A stretch of 64,000 nucleotides of DNA from Peribacillus frigoritolerans. GTDB lineage: Bacteria; Bacillota; Bacilli; Bacillales; DSM-1321. The position numbers and the translations under genes were made by a program. The notes beneath the pieces are model-generated. The model was given only the letters and a program-made list of their open reading frames with translations. It did no database searches and was not told the DNA's origin. The stretch spans positions 3,212,501 through 3,276,500 of the forward strand of contig JAUPFL010000001.1 in the NCBI GenBank assembly GCA_030562215.1, given 5' to 3'. This document shows, in pieces, positions 9,994 to 19,095 of the stretch (positions are counted from its first letter, which is position 1; the number at the start of each line of letters is the position of its first letter).

Positions 9994-11045
9994 ATGGAAT
10001 TAGAAAAATATGAGCCACTGGAAGAAACACCTCAGATGCAGCAAAAACCACTTCAAAATAAGGTGCTTTTGTGGCTAAGCGGTATCGCTTTCACCTTTTT
10101 ATTGCCCTTTTAGGCTTGGGGCTGTCCAAGATTTCAGGTTTCAATCGAATCGGTCCTCTTGCATGCTCTATCATCATTGCCGTGATTTATCGTCAAATTG
10201 CGGGATATCCAGAAAAGTTCCGGACGGGAATTGAATTTTCCGCTAAAAAACTTTTGCGTTTTGCCATTATTTTATACGGGTTGAAGTTAAATATCGATGT
10301 GATTTTCAATCAGGGACTGCCATTGTTGGTACGGGACATTGGGACAGTAACATTTGCCATAGTCGTGATGGTTTTGATTGCAAAGTGGATTAAGGCAGAC
10401 GCCTCCATTTCCCTCCTTCTTGCTGTAGGAACCGGAATATGCGGTGCAGCAGCCATCGCGGCAATATCTCCAATCGTGAAAGCGAAAGAAGAGGATACAG
10501 CCATAGGCGTCGGGATAATTGCTTTAATGGGAACACTTTTCTCCATTGCTTATACACTTTTACGTCCGATCCTTCCGCTATCTGCTTTGGATTATGGAAT
10601 TTGGTCTGGGATCAGTCTACATGAAATCGCCCATGTTGCTCTGGCAGGAGCACCGGCTGGTGAAGATGCGCTAGCGATTGCACTCCTCGCAAAATTGGGC
10701 CGTGTCTTTTTACTTATCCCTTTATGTTTCATTTTTATGTATTGGATGAAAAAACGCACATCCGGGAAAATGGGCCATGATGCCAAAATTGATTTTCCTT
10801 GGTTCCTCGTCGGTTTTATAATCATGAGTTTAATAGGAAGTTATGTGTTCGGAAGATATATTACGGTGTCTCCTCTCGTAATGGATGGCATTTCCAAAAC
10901 GACTACATTTATATTGACTATGGCCATGATTGGTCTGGGACTGAATGTAAGCCTGCAGGCACTGCGAACAAAAGCCATGCGTCCCCTTTTAGCCATGACC
11001 ATTACCTCTTTGCTGCTTTCCATAATATCGTACTTTATCGTTTAA
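9994..11045 (+). CDS. YeiH family (UPF0324) putative sulfate/sulfite exporter (1-nt frameshift)
   Basis: This is a membrane protein of the YeiH/UPF0324 family, often annotated as a putative sulfate exporter. The start at ATG 9994 follows AAAGGGGGAAGG. A polar leader is followed by about ten hydrophobic helices, including RTGIEFSAKKLLRFAIILYG and AVGTGICGAAAIAAI, both typical of the family. The frame breaks in a T run at 10108-10111; adding one T gives 350 residues. Xsc produces sulfite, so an exporter for sulfite or sulfate as last gene of this unit makes sense. It is followed by a clear terminator. The family is firm; the substrate is inferred from context. Confidence 0.85.
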
Positions 11046-11113
11046 TATATAAGCTTTCATTGTGTCCAATTAAATTTGCCTGAAACGTGATGAAGGTTGC
11101 ATATAGGATAAGC

Positions 11114-11143
11114 CCTGAATACTTAGAGCTATTCAGGTTTTTT
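11114..11143 (+). terminator. Rho-independent terminator after the YeiH-type gene
   Basis: CCTGAATA (11114-11121) and TATTCAGG (11130-11137) form a perfect stem with an 8-nt loop, followed by six T. Confidence 0.9.
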
Positions 11144-11225
11144 ATTCACTCGAAGAAAACCGGTATATGAACGCTGAAAATTCAACATAATCCTAATTTA
11201 AGGAAAAAATTGAACGCCGGCATGT

Positions 11226-11280
11226 TTGAATATTATAACTATTTGGTTTACAATATAAGAACTGATACGAACATTACGAT
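11226..11280 (+). promoter_or_regulatory. Promoter P3 and operator O3 of the GntR regulator gene
   Basis: TTGAAT (11226-11231) and TACAAT (11249-11254) with 17-bp spacing form a promoter. TGATACGAACATTA at 11263-11276 is the third copy of the TGRTAC-NN-ACRTYR dyad. Its place just downstream of the -10 box suggests autoregulation. Confidence 0.6.
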
Positions 11281-11306
11281 GTCTTTTTCTGTTTGGAGGA
11301 AATTTT

Positions 11307-12014
11307 ATGGAGCTAGACTTTAAAAATCCAATCCCTTTACATGCTCAATTGAAAACCATATTGGAAAATCAGATTTTGGAAGGTTATTATAAAGACAAAA
11401 TCCCGAGTGAAAGGGAACTGATGGATATGTATTCTGTCAGCAGGAGCACTGTACGGGAAGCCGTATCCATCCTGGTTCGTGAGGGAATATTGGAAAAGAG
11501 GCATGGGAAGGGAACGTTCGTTTCCCTTAAACCTGTACAAGAATGGCTTAAGATGATAAGTTTTACGGAAACCACTAAAAGCATGGGGATTAAACTACTA
11601 GATCATGGCCGTGTAATGACACCTGAAAATATAGCTGATGCAAATGGGTTTGAGGATGAATCTTACCATATTAAAAGGCTGCGGTTACAGGGTGATGTCC
11701 CAATAGCCATTGAATTGCATTATTATTCTTTGGACCTAGGGAAAAAATTGACGAAATTCGATTTAAGTACAACCGTATTGTATGATGCACTTGAAGGAGA
11801 ATTAAACATTGACTTTTGTGAAGCGGAACAAATCATAACCTGCGGCTTTCCAACAAAAGAAGATGCAGAACATTTAGGTATAGCAGAAACGATGTGCTTG
11901 CTGATTACAGAACGAATGATTTTTGATTCTGATGGTAACTTAGTAGAATATTATAAAGGGTTATTCCGATCGGATATGTACTCATTCGCAATGAAAATGT
12001 CTCGGAAGAATTGA
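11307..12014 (+). CDS. GntR family regulator, HutC subfamily
   Basis: A 235-residue transcription factor with an N-terminal winged helix-turn-helix (PSERELMDMYSVSRSTVREA at about 33-52, wing GKGTFV near 68) and a C-terminal UTRA effector domain of the chorismate-lyase fold (YHIKRLRLQGDVPIAIELHY, then LITERMIFDSDGNLVEYYKG). UTRA proteins sense small metabolites, so taurine, an aminoalkylphosphonate or a product is a reasonable effector. ATG follows TTGGAGG. The three matching dyads before the permease, xsc and this gene itself make it the likely regulator of all three units. It is monocistronic with a strong terminator. Confidence 0.9.
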   Translation: MELDFKNPIPLHAQLKTILENQILEGYYKDKIPSERELMDMYSVSRSTVREAVSILVREGILEKRHGKGTFVSLKPVQEWLKMISFTETTKSMGIKLLDHGRVMTPENIADANGFEDESYHIKRLRLQGDVPIAIELHYYSLDLGKKLTKFDLSTTVLYDALEGELNIDFCEAEQIITCGFPTKEDAEHLGIAETMCLLITERMIFDSDGNLVEYYKGLFRSDMYSFAMKMSRKN

Positions 12015-12024
12015 ATTTCACATG

Positions 12025-12070
12025 AAAAGACCTAAGCCTTCCAAGAAGCAGAGAGGCTTAGGTCTTTTAG
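12025..12070 (+). terminator. Rho-independent terminator after gntR
   Basis: A perfect 15-bp stem (AAAAGACCTAAGCCT at 12025 and its complement at 12054-12068) with a 14-nt loop and T-rich 3' arm. Confidence 0.92.
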
Positions 12071-12180
12071 GTTCAAAAATCATTGAGTTAGTTCGGTTTA
12101 TCTAAGAAATTATATTTAAAATGAAAAAATAGGCATGTTTTAATATAATCTATTGTTTTAATTAACTGATATACCCTTTT

Positions 12181-12704
12181 TCAAGATCTAGTATCCCTAA
12201 GCTTGCCCAATGTTTTCAGGTGTTTGGTTTTGGAGGGCTTGCCATCCTCCAATTTAGCCGAAATAAGCCCAAGTACCACTCCAAGCAACGCACCTGCTCC
12301 CACTTCCACAGGCTGATGCCCGAGCAGTTCATTCAATTCCTTCTCACGCTCCACAAACTCAAAGCTCGGAAACTCTCCGGAAAATTTCGCCATATTATCT
12401 TCAAGATCATTCACTAGCTTGGCAATTTCGCCTGTATGGCGCCGAATCCCCTGAGCATCATACATCACAATCACGCCAAACACTGTCGCAAGCGCTGTTT
12501 CCGTATGCAGCCAGCCTTTATTCGCTGCCACATAGGATGCCAGAGCGGACACACCGGCCGAGTCGAACTAGGCATGCCACCAGTGGTGAAAGCCTGCTTC
12601 AAGTCCCACTTTCCGGTCAGCTTATAATGCGTTAAAATTTTCAGCCCTTGCGCAATGCCGATCGCCGACAGCGCCGTTAAAATTCCCCGATTCATCTTTT
12701 CCAT
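12181..12704 (-). CDS. yuiD: Divergent PAP2 family protein, YuiD-like (1-nt frameshift)
   Basis: A small membrane protein of the DUF212 / divergent PAP2 family (YuiD in B. subtilis), related to acid phosphatases and haloperoxidases; function unproven. The start at 12704 follows GGAGGAG and gives MEKMNRGILTALSAIGIAQG. The conserved GGMPSSHSAGVSAL motif is recovered only if one base is restored near 12563, where the reading frame shifts. The corrected length is 174 residues. Helices include a C-terminal pair around GAGALLGVVLGLISA. The lost base is not in a long homopolymer, unlike most breaks here. The gene stands alone and opposite to its neighbours. Confidence 0.85.
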
Positions 12705-12986
12705 GAGCAACTCCTCCGCTCCAGACCAGTCCAACCCAATCCAGGATTTTTTCTTCCCTCTTTGATACCCCAATAATAATTTTTATATGCAGCAGGTTCC
12801 ATGATTATCGGCATTTAATAGCAGCCTGCTTAATGGATCAAAACAACACTTATTTCTGTGTCCGTGTTCAATTGAAGCTAAATTTCCTAGCGGTTCTGGC
12901 TTGTTTTTTACGGAAAGGTCACCACTTAATAATAATATTTATAGGATGGATCATTTAAGGAAAATATATAACGGAAGATTATTAAC

Positions 12987-13379
12987 ATGGTGTTAAGGTG
13001 GCAATGGAATGAACAAGATCAAGGATATGAATCCAAAAGAGTTAAAAAAGATCATGACGGTAACCGAGAGAATGTCTTTCACAAAAACTTCAGGTCCGCT
13101 ACTGCTGAAGAATGGTTCGTTTTCATTCCCGGCTTTAATGATCCAGTTACAGGGGGAGCTGCTGGAAAGGCTATCGTTCACTACAACCTATATGGAAACA
13201 AAGATATGTTCATTAACACAACGGTCATACTGGATGATCCTGTTCTATTTGAGGAAAAAAATTTTCAGCTGGTTTACTCTATTTGTGATGAACTTATAAA
13301 TCGTCTAGTGGGTTACGCCGATACTTTACTGTCAGTACACGCAGGTTCAAATTCTTATAATGCTGAGTACAAACGATAA
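12987..13379 (+). CDS. Hypothetical protein, start and frame uncertain
   Basis: An open frame of 130 codons encoding a soluble, fairly charged protein with no domain I recognise (segments such as EEWFVFIPGFNDPVTGG and LVYSICDELINRLVG). The N-terminal third overlaps another open frame starting at ATG 13009 that also reads plausibly (MNKIKDMNPKELKK). Given how often single bases are missing in this window, the true gene may start in that frame and shift into this one. It ends one base before the in-frame upstream end of the erythromycin-esterase-like gene, so the two may be cotranscribed. Confidence 0.4.
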   Translation: MVLRWQWNEQDQGYESKRVKKDHDGNRENVFHKNFRSATAEEWFVFIPGFNDPVTGGAAGKAIVHYNLYGNKDMFINTTVILDDPVLFEEKNFQLVYSICDELINRLVGYADTLLSVHAGSNSYNAEYKR

Positions 13380-13408
13380 TGTTCCTAAGTAACAAGGAGG
13401 AAAAACAC

Positions 13409-14676
13409 GTGCAACATAATCTTGTTCAGTCAATAATCGAACAATCAGTCATGCTTACAAATGAAGCAGATTGGGATAAGCTCGTTCAACAAGTTAATAA
13501 TTCAAAATTTGTTTTGCTTGGTGAGGCATCACATGGGACATCCGAGTTTTACACGGCCCGAGTTGAAATAACAAAAAAGCTGATTCAAGAAAAAAGGTTC
13601 ACCTTTGTAGCCGTTGAAGGCGATTGGCCCGCATGCCAGGCAATAAATAGGTATGTTAAAGGCTATGACCTAGTGACTAAATCCGCAAAGGATGTGCTAA
13701 AAAGTTTTGACCGCTGGCCGACCTGGATGTGGGCAAACGAGGAAATGATCGACCTGATTGAATGGATGAAGGAATACAATCAGTCTGGACAAAATCAAAC
13801 GAAAGTTGGATTTTATGGGATAGATATCTATAGTCTTTGGGAATCCATGGATGAAGTCATCCATTACTTAAAACAAATTGATTCACCTGACCTCGAGGCT
13901 GCCAGACAGGCGTTCACTTGTTTTGAGCCATTCAATCGGAATAATGAGGAGTACGCAGTTTCCGCAGGCATCTTTTCAGAAGACTGTATAGAGGAGGTAG
14001 CCAAATTACTGACAACAATTCAACGAAAAAAGAAAAATACCCTCATCATGAAGAATTGAATTTGAACCTTCAAGTGAATGCATTGGTAGCGTATAATGCA
14101 GAAAATTATTACAGGACAATGGTCGTTCATGATGATAAATCATGGAATATTCGAGATATGCATATGGTGGATGCACTTAATGAAATTATGGATTTTTACG
14201 GTTCTGAAGGCAAGGCGATTGTATGGGAACATAATACCCATGTTGGAGATGCCAGCGCTACAGATATGAGAGATTCCGGGATGATTAACGTCGGCCAAAT
14301 CATTCGTGAACAAAACCCAACGGAAGATGTATTTATCACAGGTTTCGGAACCTACAGGGGAACTGTTATTGCAGCAGATGAATGGGGCAGGGATTTTGAA
14401 ATAAAAACAGTACCCCCGGCAATGAATGGAAGTTGGGAGGAGGCTATGCACCTTTCAGGCGCATATGATAAGTTGCTCATTTTCACCGATGAAAATCGTC
14501 AACTATTTCAAGACAGAATCGGACATCGGGCTATCGGGGTTGTATACCGGCCGGAATATGAACAATACGGAAACTATGTACCTTCTGTAATGTCAGATAG
14601 ATATGATGCTTTTATTTTCATTGATGAAACTAAGGCCCTTCGCCCGCTTGTGCATGAAGTAGCACCCGTTATGTAA
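13409..14676 (+). CDS. Erythromycin esterase family protein (1-nt frameshift)
   Basis: This belongs to the erythromycin-esterase-like superfamily (PF05139), which includes Ere esterases and many proteins of unknown role in Bacillus. The GTG at 13409 follows AAGGAGG. Conserved catalytic-site segments are FVLLGEASHGTSEFY near residue 32, VAVEGDWPACQAINRY and VWEHNTHVGDAS further on; the His/Glu residues in these motifs belong to the family's active site. The frame breaks in the A run at 14025-14031; adding one A gives 422 residues. Such proteins are not automatically macrolide resistance enzymes, and nothing nearby suggests a resistance cassette. Confidence 0.85.
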
Positions 14677-14686
14677 TATAAAGACG

Positions 14687-14721
14687 AAGCCCTTTATAAC
14701 AATTCAAGTTATAAAGGGCTT
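14687..14721 (+). terminator. Strong hairpin after the esterase-like gene
   Basis: A perfect 14-bp stem AAGCCCTTTATAAC / GTTATAAAGGGCTT with a 7-nt loop; the T tract after it is weak. It lies between convergent genes and could act in both directions. Confidence 0.75.
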
Positions 14722-14887
14722 ATTCGTGCCTTTCCTAATGCTGCCTTTTATTTTAAGCCTTATGAAAAACGATCATTAAAGCAGTTAGTGGACCCAATAA
14801 TTCTGTTCTTTGCAGTTGAAAATATCATGGGTTAATCGTAGGATCCCTATCAAAGGTTAATCTTTGTTTTACTCACATTTAACACAC

Positions 14888-15327
14888 TTATTCGTAAACT
14901 AATTCCTTTATCATTAAAAGGTGTGGACCGCCATCTTCCATAAAGACATCGGATGAAGTCCGATAGCCGAGTTTTTTATAAAAACCCTCTGCCTGTGTTT
15001 GCCCATGTAATTTAACCTGGGTAATACCCTTTTCTTTTGCAATTTCTTCCAACATTTTAATTATTATTTTACCAAGACCAAATTTACGGTATGGCTCCAA
15101 GATGCAAATTCTCTCCAATTTACCTAAACCATCAACAACTCTTAACCTTCCAGTTCCGACTGGTTTTTCATTATAATTGACTAATATGTGCTCAGATAAA
15201 GCATCAAGTGTATCAAATTCATCAAATTCAATTTCTAATGGGAAACCTTGTTCCTCCACAAATACTTTTTTCTGATATGAAAGGCTATTTTTAAATCATT
15301 TTCAGTGGTTATTCTCTTTGAATCCAA
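14888..15327 (-). CDS. GNAT family N-acetyltransferase, YjcF-like (1-nt frameshift)
   Basis: A small acetyltransferase of the GNAT fold, similar to YjcF-type proteins; its acceptor is unknown. The C-terminal part carries the acetyl-CoA-binding region LERICILEPYRKFGLGKII and the family end QTQAEGFYKKLGY. The N-terminal part (AFHIRKK followed by VFVEEQGFP) is recovered by adding one base to the T run at 15266-15271 on the plus strand. A TTG at 15327 preceded by AAAGGGATG is a plausible start, giving about 146 residues. It is divergent from the MarR gene, so the two may share a control region of about 120 bp. Confidence 0.75.
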
Positions 15328-15448
15328 TGTTCTTCATCCCTTTTCTAGATTTATTTAAAAAGACAAGTCATAATACATGTATATCTTTCTTAGTATAATT
15401 GAAATCATTTTTGTTGTAAATACAAAAAAAAAGTCAGGGGCTTTTTGA

Positions 15449-15901
15449 ATGAAGGAAATACTCCGTGAAATTGGCATGATAGCAAGGGCATTGGACTCTA
15501 TAAGTAATATCGAATTTAAAGAATTTGACCTTACTAAAGGGCAGTATTTGTATCTTGTTCGAATATGTGAAAACCCAGGAATCATTCAGGAAAAGTTAGC
15601 AGAAATGATAAAGGTTGACCGAACGACAGCAGCTCGTGCCATTAAAAAACTTGAAATACAAGGTTTTATTGAAAAGAAAAATGATGAGGAAAACAAAAAA
15701 ATTAAAAAGTTATATGCAACCGATAAAGGTGAAAAGGTCTATCCCTTTTTGAAAAAAGAAGGAGAGTATACCGACAAGGTTGCGTTATCCGGATTTTCTT
15801 TGGAAGAAACGGAAACGATGCATCAACTTCTTCAAAGGGTGAGAAAAAATATTGAGGTAGATTGGGAATTTGTGAAAAAGGGAAATAAAAGGGGGTATTG
15901 A
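15449..15901 (+). CDS. MarR family transcriptional regulator
   Basis: A 150-residue MarR-type winged-helix regulator. The DNA-binding core runs from about residue 30 to 100: GQYLYLVRICENPGI, the recognition region VDRTTAARAIKKLEIQGF and a wing rich in Lys/Asp. MarR proteins usually repress themselves and neighbours and respond to phenolics or other small molecules. It lies head to head with the GNAT gene, which is its most likely target. The gene is intact and followed by a terminator. The ligand cannot be told from sequence. Confidence 0.85.
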   Translation: MKEILREIGMIARALDSISNIEFKEFDLTKGQYLYLVRICENPGIIQEKLAEMIKVDRTTAARAIKKLEIQGFIEKKNDEENKKIKKLYATDKGEKVYPFLKKEGEYTDKVALSGFSLEETETMHQLLQRVRKNIEVDWEFVKKGNKRGY

Positions 15902-15984
15902 TTCAGCTTATATGTTATCCCTGATTTAAGGATGACTTATTGGAGTAAGCATCAATGGAATGGTTGTGGATAAGACTTTTATAA

Positions 15985-16025
15985 AAAGAGGCTCGATTCC
16001 GATTGGAAATTGAGCCTCTTTCTTA
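15985..16025 (+). terminator. Rho-independent terminator after marR
   Basis: AAAGAGGCTC and GAGCCTCTTT form a 10-bp stem with a T-rich 3' flank. Confidence 0.85.
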
Positions 16026-16434
16026 TTATCCAGCTGCATTTTAAGTAAACTGACCATTGTTAAGATCTTCGTAGAACTCCGCTCCTCAATTGTGTCTTCT
16101 TAATTCAACAGAACTATCTCTTTAACAAAGTGAAATTAACTTGAAAATGTGAGATGAAAAGTGGTAGGATAATATTGCATTGAGTTAGTACCAGGTAATA
16201 ATACTAGATGATAACGCATTTTAGGGTGTTGAATGGCAAGCATGCATACATAAAAGAGCTTTTTCTTCCTTGGATACATAACAGAATTTCAGTTTGCGAG
16301 ACAAACAAACAGCTAATAAGAAAGGTTAGTAATTTCGTGATACAGAGATCTATTTTTAAATTGGGTGCCAGCATGAGGAAAACATTCTGGTTTTAACAGG
16401 GAAAAGTTTTAATTATTAGGAGGGATGATGACAT
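16026..16434. other. Region before bkdAA, possible weak promoter
   Basis: About 400 bp without a convincing gene; a 62-codon open frame at 16208-16396 has no ribosome site and no recognisable features. TTGAAA at 16141 and TAGGAT at 16165 (18-bp spacing) may form a weak promoter. The ptb, bcd, buk and lpdV genes that precede bkdAA in B. subtilis are absent here. Confidence 0.35.
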
Positions 16435-17429
16435 ATGGTTGAAAACCGCCATCTACAGGCAGGTCTGAGTGATGAGCAGGTGCTTGAGATGTATAGAATA
16501 ATGTTGTTGGCAAGACGAATAGATGAACGGATGTGGCTGTTGAATAGATCAGGAAAAATTCCTTTTGTCGTTTCATGTCAAGGGCAAGAAGCCGCGCAAG
16601 TGGGTGCTGCATTTGCATTGAATCGTGAAAAGGATTATGTCCTTCCCTATTATCGGGATCTCGGGGTAGTGCTTGCGTTTGGGATGACCGCCAGGGATTT
16701 AATGTTATCCAGTTTTGCAAAAGCAGAAGATCCAAATTCAGGCGGGCGTCAAATGCCTGGGCATTTTGGGCAAAAAAGAATCGCATCGTGACGGGATCTT
16801 CGCCAGTTACCACTCAAGTGCCACATGCAGTGGGGATTGCCCTCGCTGCAAAAATGGAAGGTAAAGATATTGTTTCGTTCGTTACATTCGGAGAGGGTTC
16901 ATCAAACCAAGGTGATTTCCATGAAGGTGCGAATTTCGCAGGTGTACATAAACTTCCGGTCATCTTGATGTGCGAAAATAATCAATATGCCATTTCCATC
17001 CCGATTGAAAAGCAATTGGCATGCGGGAAAGTGTCGGACCGGGCCATTGGTTATGGCATGCCAGGGGTGACGGTTGATGGAAATGACCCGATCGAAGTAT
17101 ACCGGGTGGTGAAAGAAGCGGCCGAGAGAGGAAGGCGTGGTGAAGGACCAAGCTTAATCGAAACGGTTTCCTACAGGCTTACACCACACTCAAGCGATGA
17201 TGATGATAGTCAATACAGATCGCCTGATGAAGTATCGGAGGCAAAAAAATTGGATTCGATCATTACTTTCGGTGCCTATTTAAAAGCAGTAGGAATCATG
17301 GATGATCAAATGGAGAAACAATTGAACGAGGAAATAATGGAAGTTGTGAACGAAGCGACGGATTATGCGGAAAATGCTCCATTTGCAAATGAAGACACGC
17401 TCTCAAAATACGTATACGCAGAAAGGTAA
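16435..17429 (+). CDS. bkdAA: Branched-chain 2-oxoacid dehydrogenase E1 alpha subunit (1-nt frameshift)
   Basis: E1 alpha binds thiamine diphosphate and, with E1 beta, decarboxylates branched 2-oxoacids from Val, Leu and Ile, feeding branched fatty-acid synthesis. Segments such as MLLARRIDERMWLLNRSG, GQEAAQVGAAFAL and GRQMPGHFGQK match Bacillus BkdAA closely. The ThDP motif appears as GEGSSNQGDFHEG with ENNQYAIS about 30 residues later, where many E1 alpha proteins have GDGA. The frame breaks in the A run at 16772-16777; adding one A gives 331 residues. ATG follows AGGAGGG. bkdAB starts 12 bp downstream. The E2 gene that should follow is destroyed. Confidence 0.93.
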
Positions 17430-17441
17430 GGAGGAAAGAAG

Positions 17442-18426
17442 ATGGCAGTGATATCTTATATAGATGCCGTGATAATGGCGATGCGGGAAGAAATGGAACG
17501 GGATCCCCGTGTATTTGTATTAGGTGAGGACGTAGGGGTAAAAGGCGGGGTTTTTAAAGCGACTTCAGGATTATACGAACAATTCGGGGAACAGCGTGTC
17601 ATTGATACACCGCTTGCTGAATCCGCAATAGCAGGAGTTGGCATCGGAGCGGCCATGTATGGAATGAGGCCGATTGCGGAAATGCAATTCGCTGATTTTA
17701 TCATGCCGGCAATCAACCAAATCATTTCGGAAGCTGCAAAAAATCCGTTATCGCTCCAATAATGACTGGCATTGTCCTATCGTCATCAGAGCTCCATACG
17801 GCGGAGGAGTACATGGGGCGCTATACCATTCACAATCCGTTGAAGCCATTTTTGCGAATCAGCCGGGACTAAAAATTGTCATGCCCTCTACACCCTATGA
17901 CGTTAAAGGTTTATTGAAAGCAGCCATTCGGGATGATGACCCGGTCCTTTTCTTTGAACATAAAAGAGCCTATCGCCTAATTAAAGAAGAAGTGCCGAAT
18001 GATGATTATGTTTTACCGATTGGTAAAGCGGATGTAAAACGTGAAGGCGAGGACGTTACAGTGATTACTTATGGCCTTTGTGTTCATTTTGCGCTTCAGG
18101 CAGCTGAAAGGCTGGCCAGTGATGGCATATCCGTTCATATACTTGATTTACGAACCGTATATCCATTAGATCAAGAAGCCATTATGGAAGCTGCATCTAA
18201 AACAGGAAAAGTCCTATTGATTACTGAAGATAATAAAGAAGGAAGCATCATTAGTGAAGTATCGGCGATCATTGCAGAAAACTGCCTCTTTGATCTTGAT
18301 GCCCCAATCATGAGACTCGCTGGCCCGGATGTTCCAGCAATGCCATATTCACCATCGTTAGAGAAATCATTCATGGTGAATCCTGAAAAAGTGGAAAAGG
18401 CATTGAGGGACCTGGTTGCCTATTAA
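17442..18426 (+). CDS. bkdAB: Branched-chain 2-oxoacid dehydrogenase E1 beta subunit (1-nt frameshift)
   Basis: E1 beta pairs with BkdAA to form the E1 heterotetramer. It begins ISYIDAVIMAMREEMERD, followed by LGEDVGVKGGVFKAT and TPLAESAIAGVGIGAAMYG, all typical of BkdAB. One extra A in the run at 17738-17743 breaks the frame inside the conserved AAKIRYRSNNDW segment; removing it gives 327 residues, the B. subtilis length. The C-terminal part contains VRAPYGGGVHGALYHSQS-like and VITYGLCVHFALQAAERL segments. It overlaps no neighbour but is tightly linked to bkdAA. A working complex would need an E2 from elsewhere in the genome. Confidence 0.93.
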
Positions 18427-18445
18427 ATGATCGGCATAACGAACC

Positions 18446-18613
18446 TTGAATATAGAAAAATGAAAATACCCCAGCTGGGGGAAAGCTTTGTTTGTTCCCG
18501 TGATTAATCATGTTGATGAAAAATCTATTAAGGAAATCGCCAATGGTGTCCGTGAACTTGCCCAAAAAGCACGAACATTTAAGGTGAAACCTGAAGATAT
18601 GGCAGAAGGGTAA
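18446..18613 (+). pseudogene. bkdB: Remnant of bkdB (dihydrolipoyl acyltransferase E2)
   Basis: Only two scraps of E2 remain. The N-terminal start of the lipoyl domain (MKIPQLGES, ATG 18460; possibly from TTG 18446 in a shifted frame) is joined at about 18488 to an internal part of the catalytic domain (LFVPVINHVDEKSIKEIA ... KVKPEDMAEG), then a stop. Compared with a normal E2 of about 420 residues, most of the lipoyl domain, the linker and the E1/E3-binding domain are missing, as is the C-terminal catalytic end with its HxxxDG motif. A short repeat around GAAAGC lies at the junction. This cannot be explained by a single sequencing error and is a true deletion or an assembly collapse. Confidence 0.85.
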
Positions 18614-19095
18614 TACCTTACATTTATAGTTCACATCATCAGAATATAATTATCAAACTCAACCGTTTATATAGTTTATATTGAGGTTGAATCTTAAAAA
18701 TGAACTTAAGCCTAGCAACGATAAAAAAGGTTGCCAGGCTTTTTTTGCACTAAATAAATCATCTATTATGAAAAATAATCCTTTGGATTACGATAGAGAG
18801 GGATGTAATATCTCCACTTTTATGAGCACTTTATTTCGCCGTGATTTTTTGAAGAATTTTCATATCGTAAATATGTATTGAACAAAGTGCGTGGTATTAT
18901 ATGGTAAAGGATACGAGGCAAAGGAGACTTATGATGAATAATGGAAACTATCAGGTATGGCGTTTGAAAGTACATATTATGGAATTGTAATTGTCGATAG
19001 TCACGCAAATTATTAGCAATAAATATTGTGAATTTTTAAATGTTGAACGCAGTATAGTGATTGGCGAACATTGAAAGTAGCAAGGGGGGAACATC
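18614..19095. other. Intergenic region with one terminator
   Basis: Apart from the hairpin at 18708-18747, nothing substantial is seen. A minute open frame at 18931-18990 (19 codons) follows AAAGGAGACTT and could be translated, but shows no similarity I know. A frame at 18681-18881 looks spurious. Confidence 0.35.
18708..18747 (+). terminator. Rho-independent terminator of the bkd fragment
   Basis: AAGCCTAGCAAC (18708-18719) pairs with GTTGCCAGGCTT (18730-18741) with one mismatch, followed by a run of T. Confidence 0.88.

Noticed and set aside
12220..12627. Plus-strand open frames over the yuiD-like gene
   Set aside because: They are antisense to a clear DUF212 protein and have no ribosome sites.
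13409..14676. Macrolide resistance gene
   Set aside because: The erythromycin-esterase superfamily has many chromosomal members of unknown role, and there is no mobile or resistance context.
16208..16396. 62-codon open frame before bkdAA
   Set aside because: No ribosome site, no recognisable features and poor composition.
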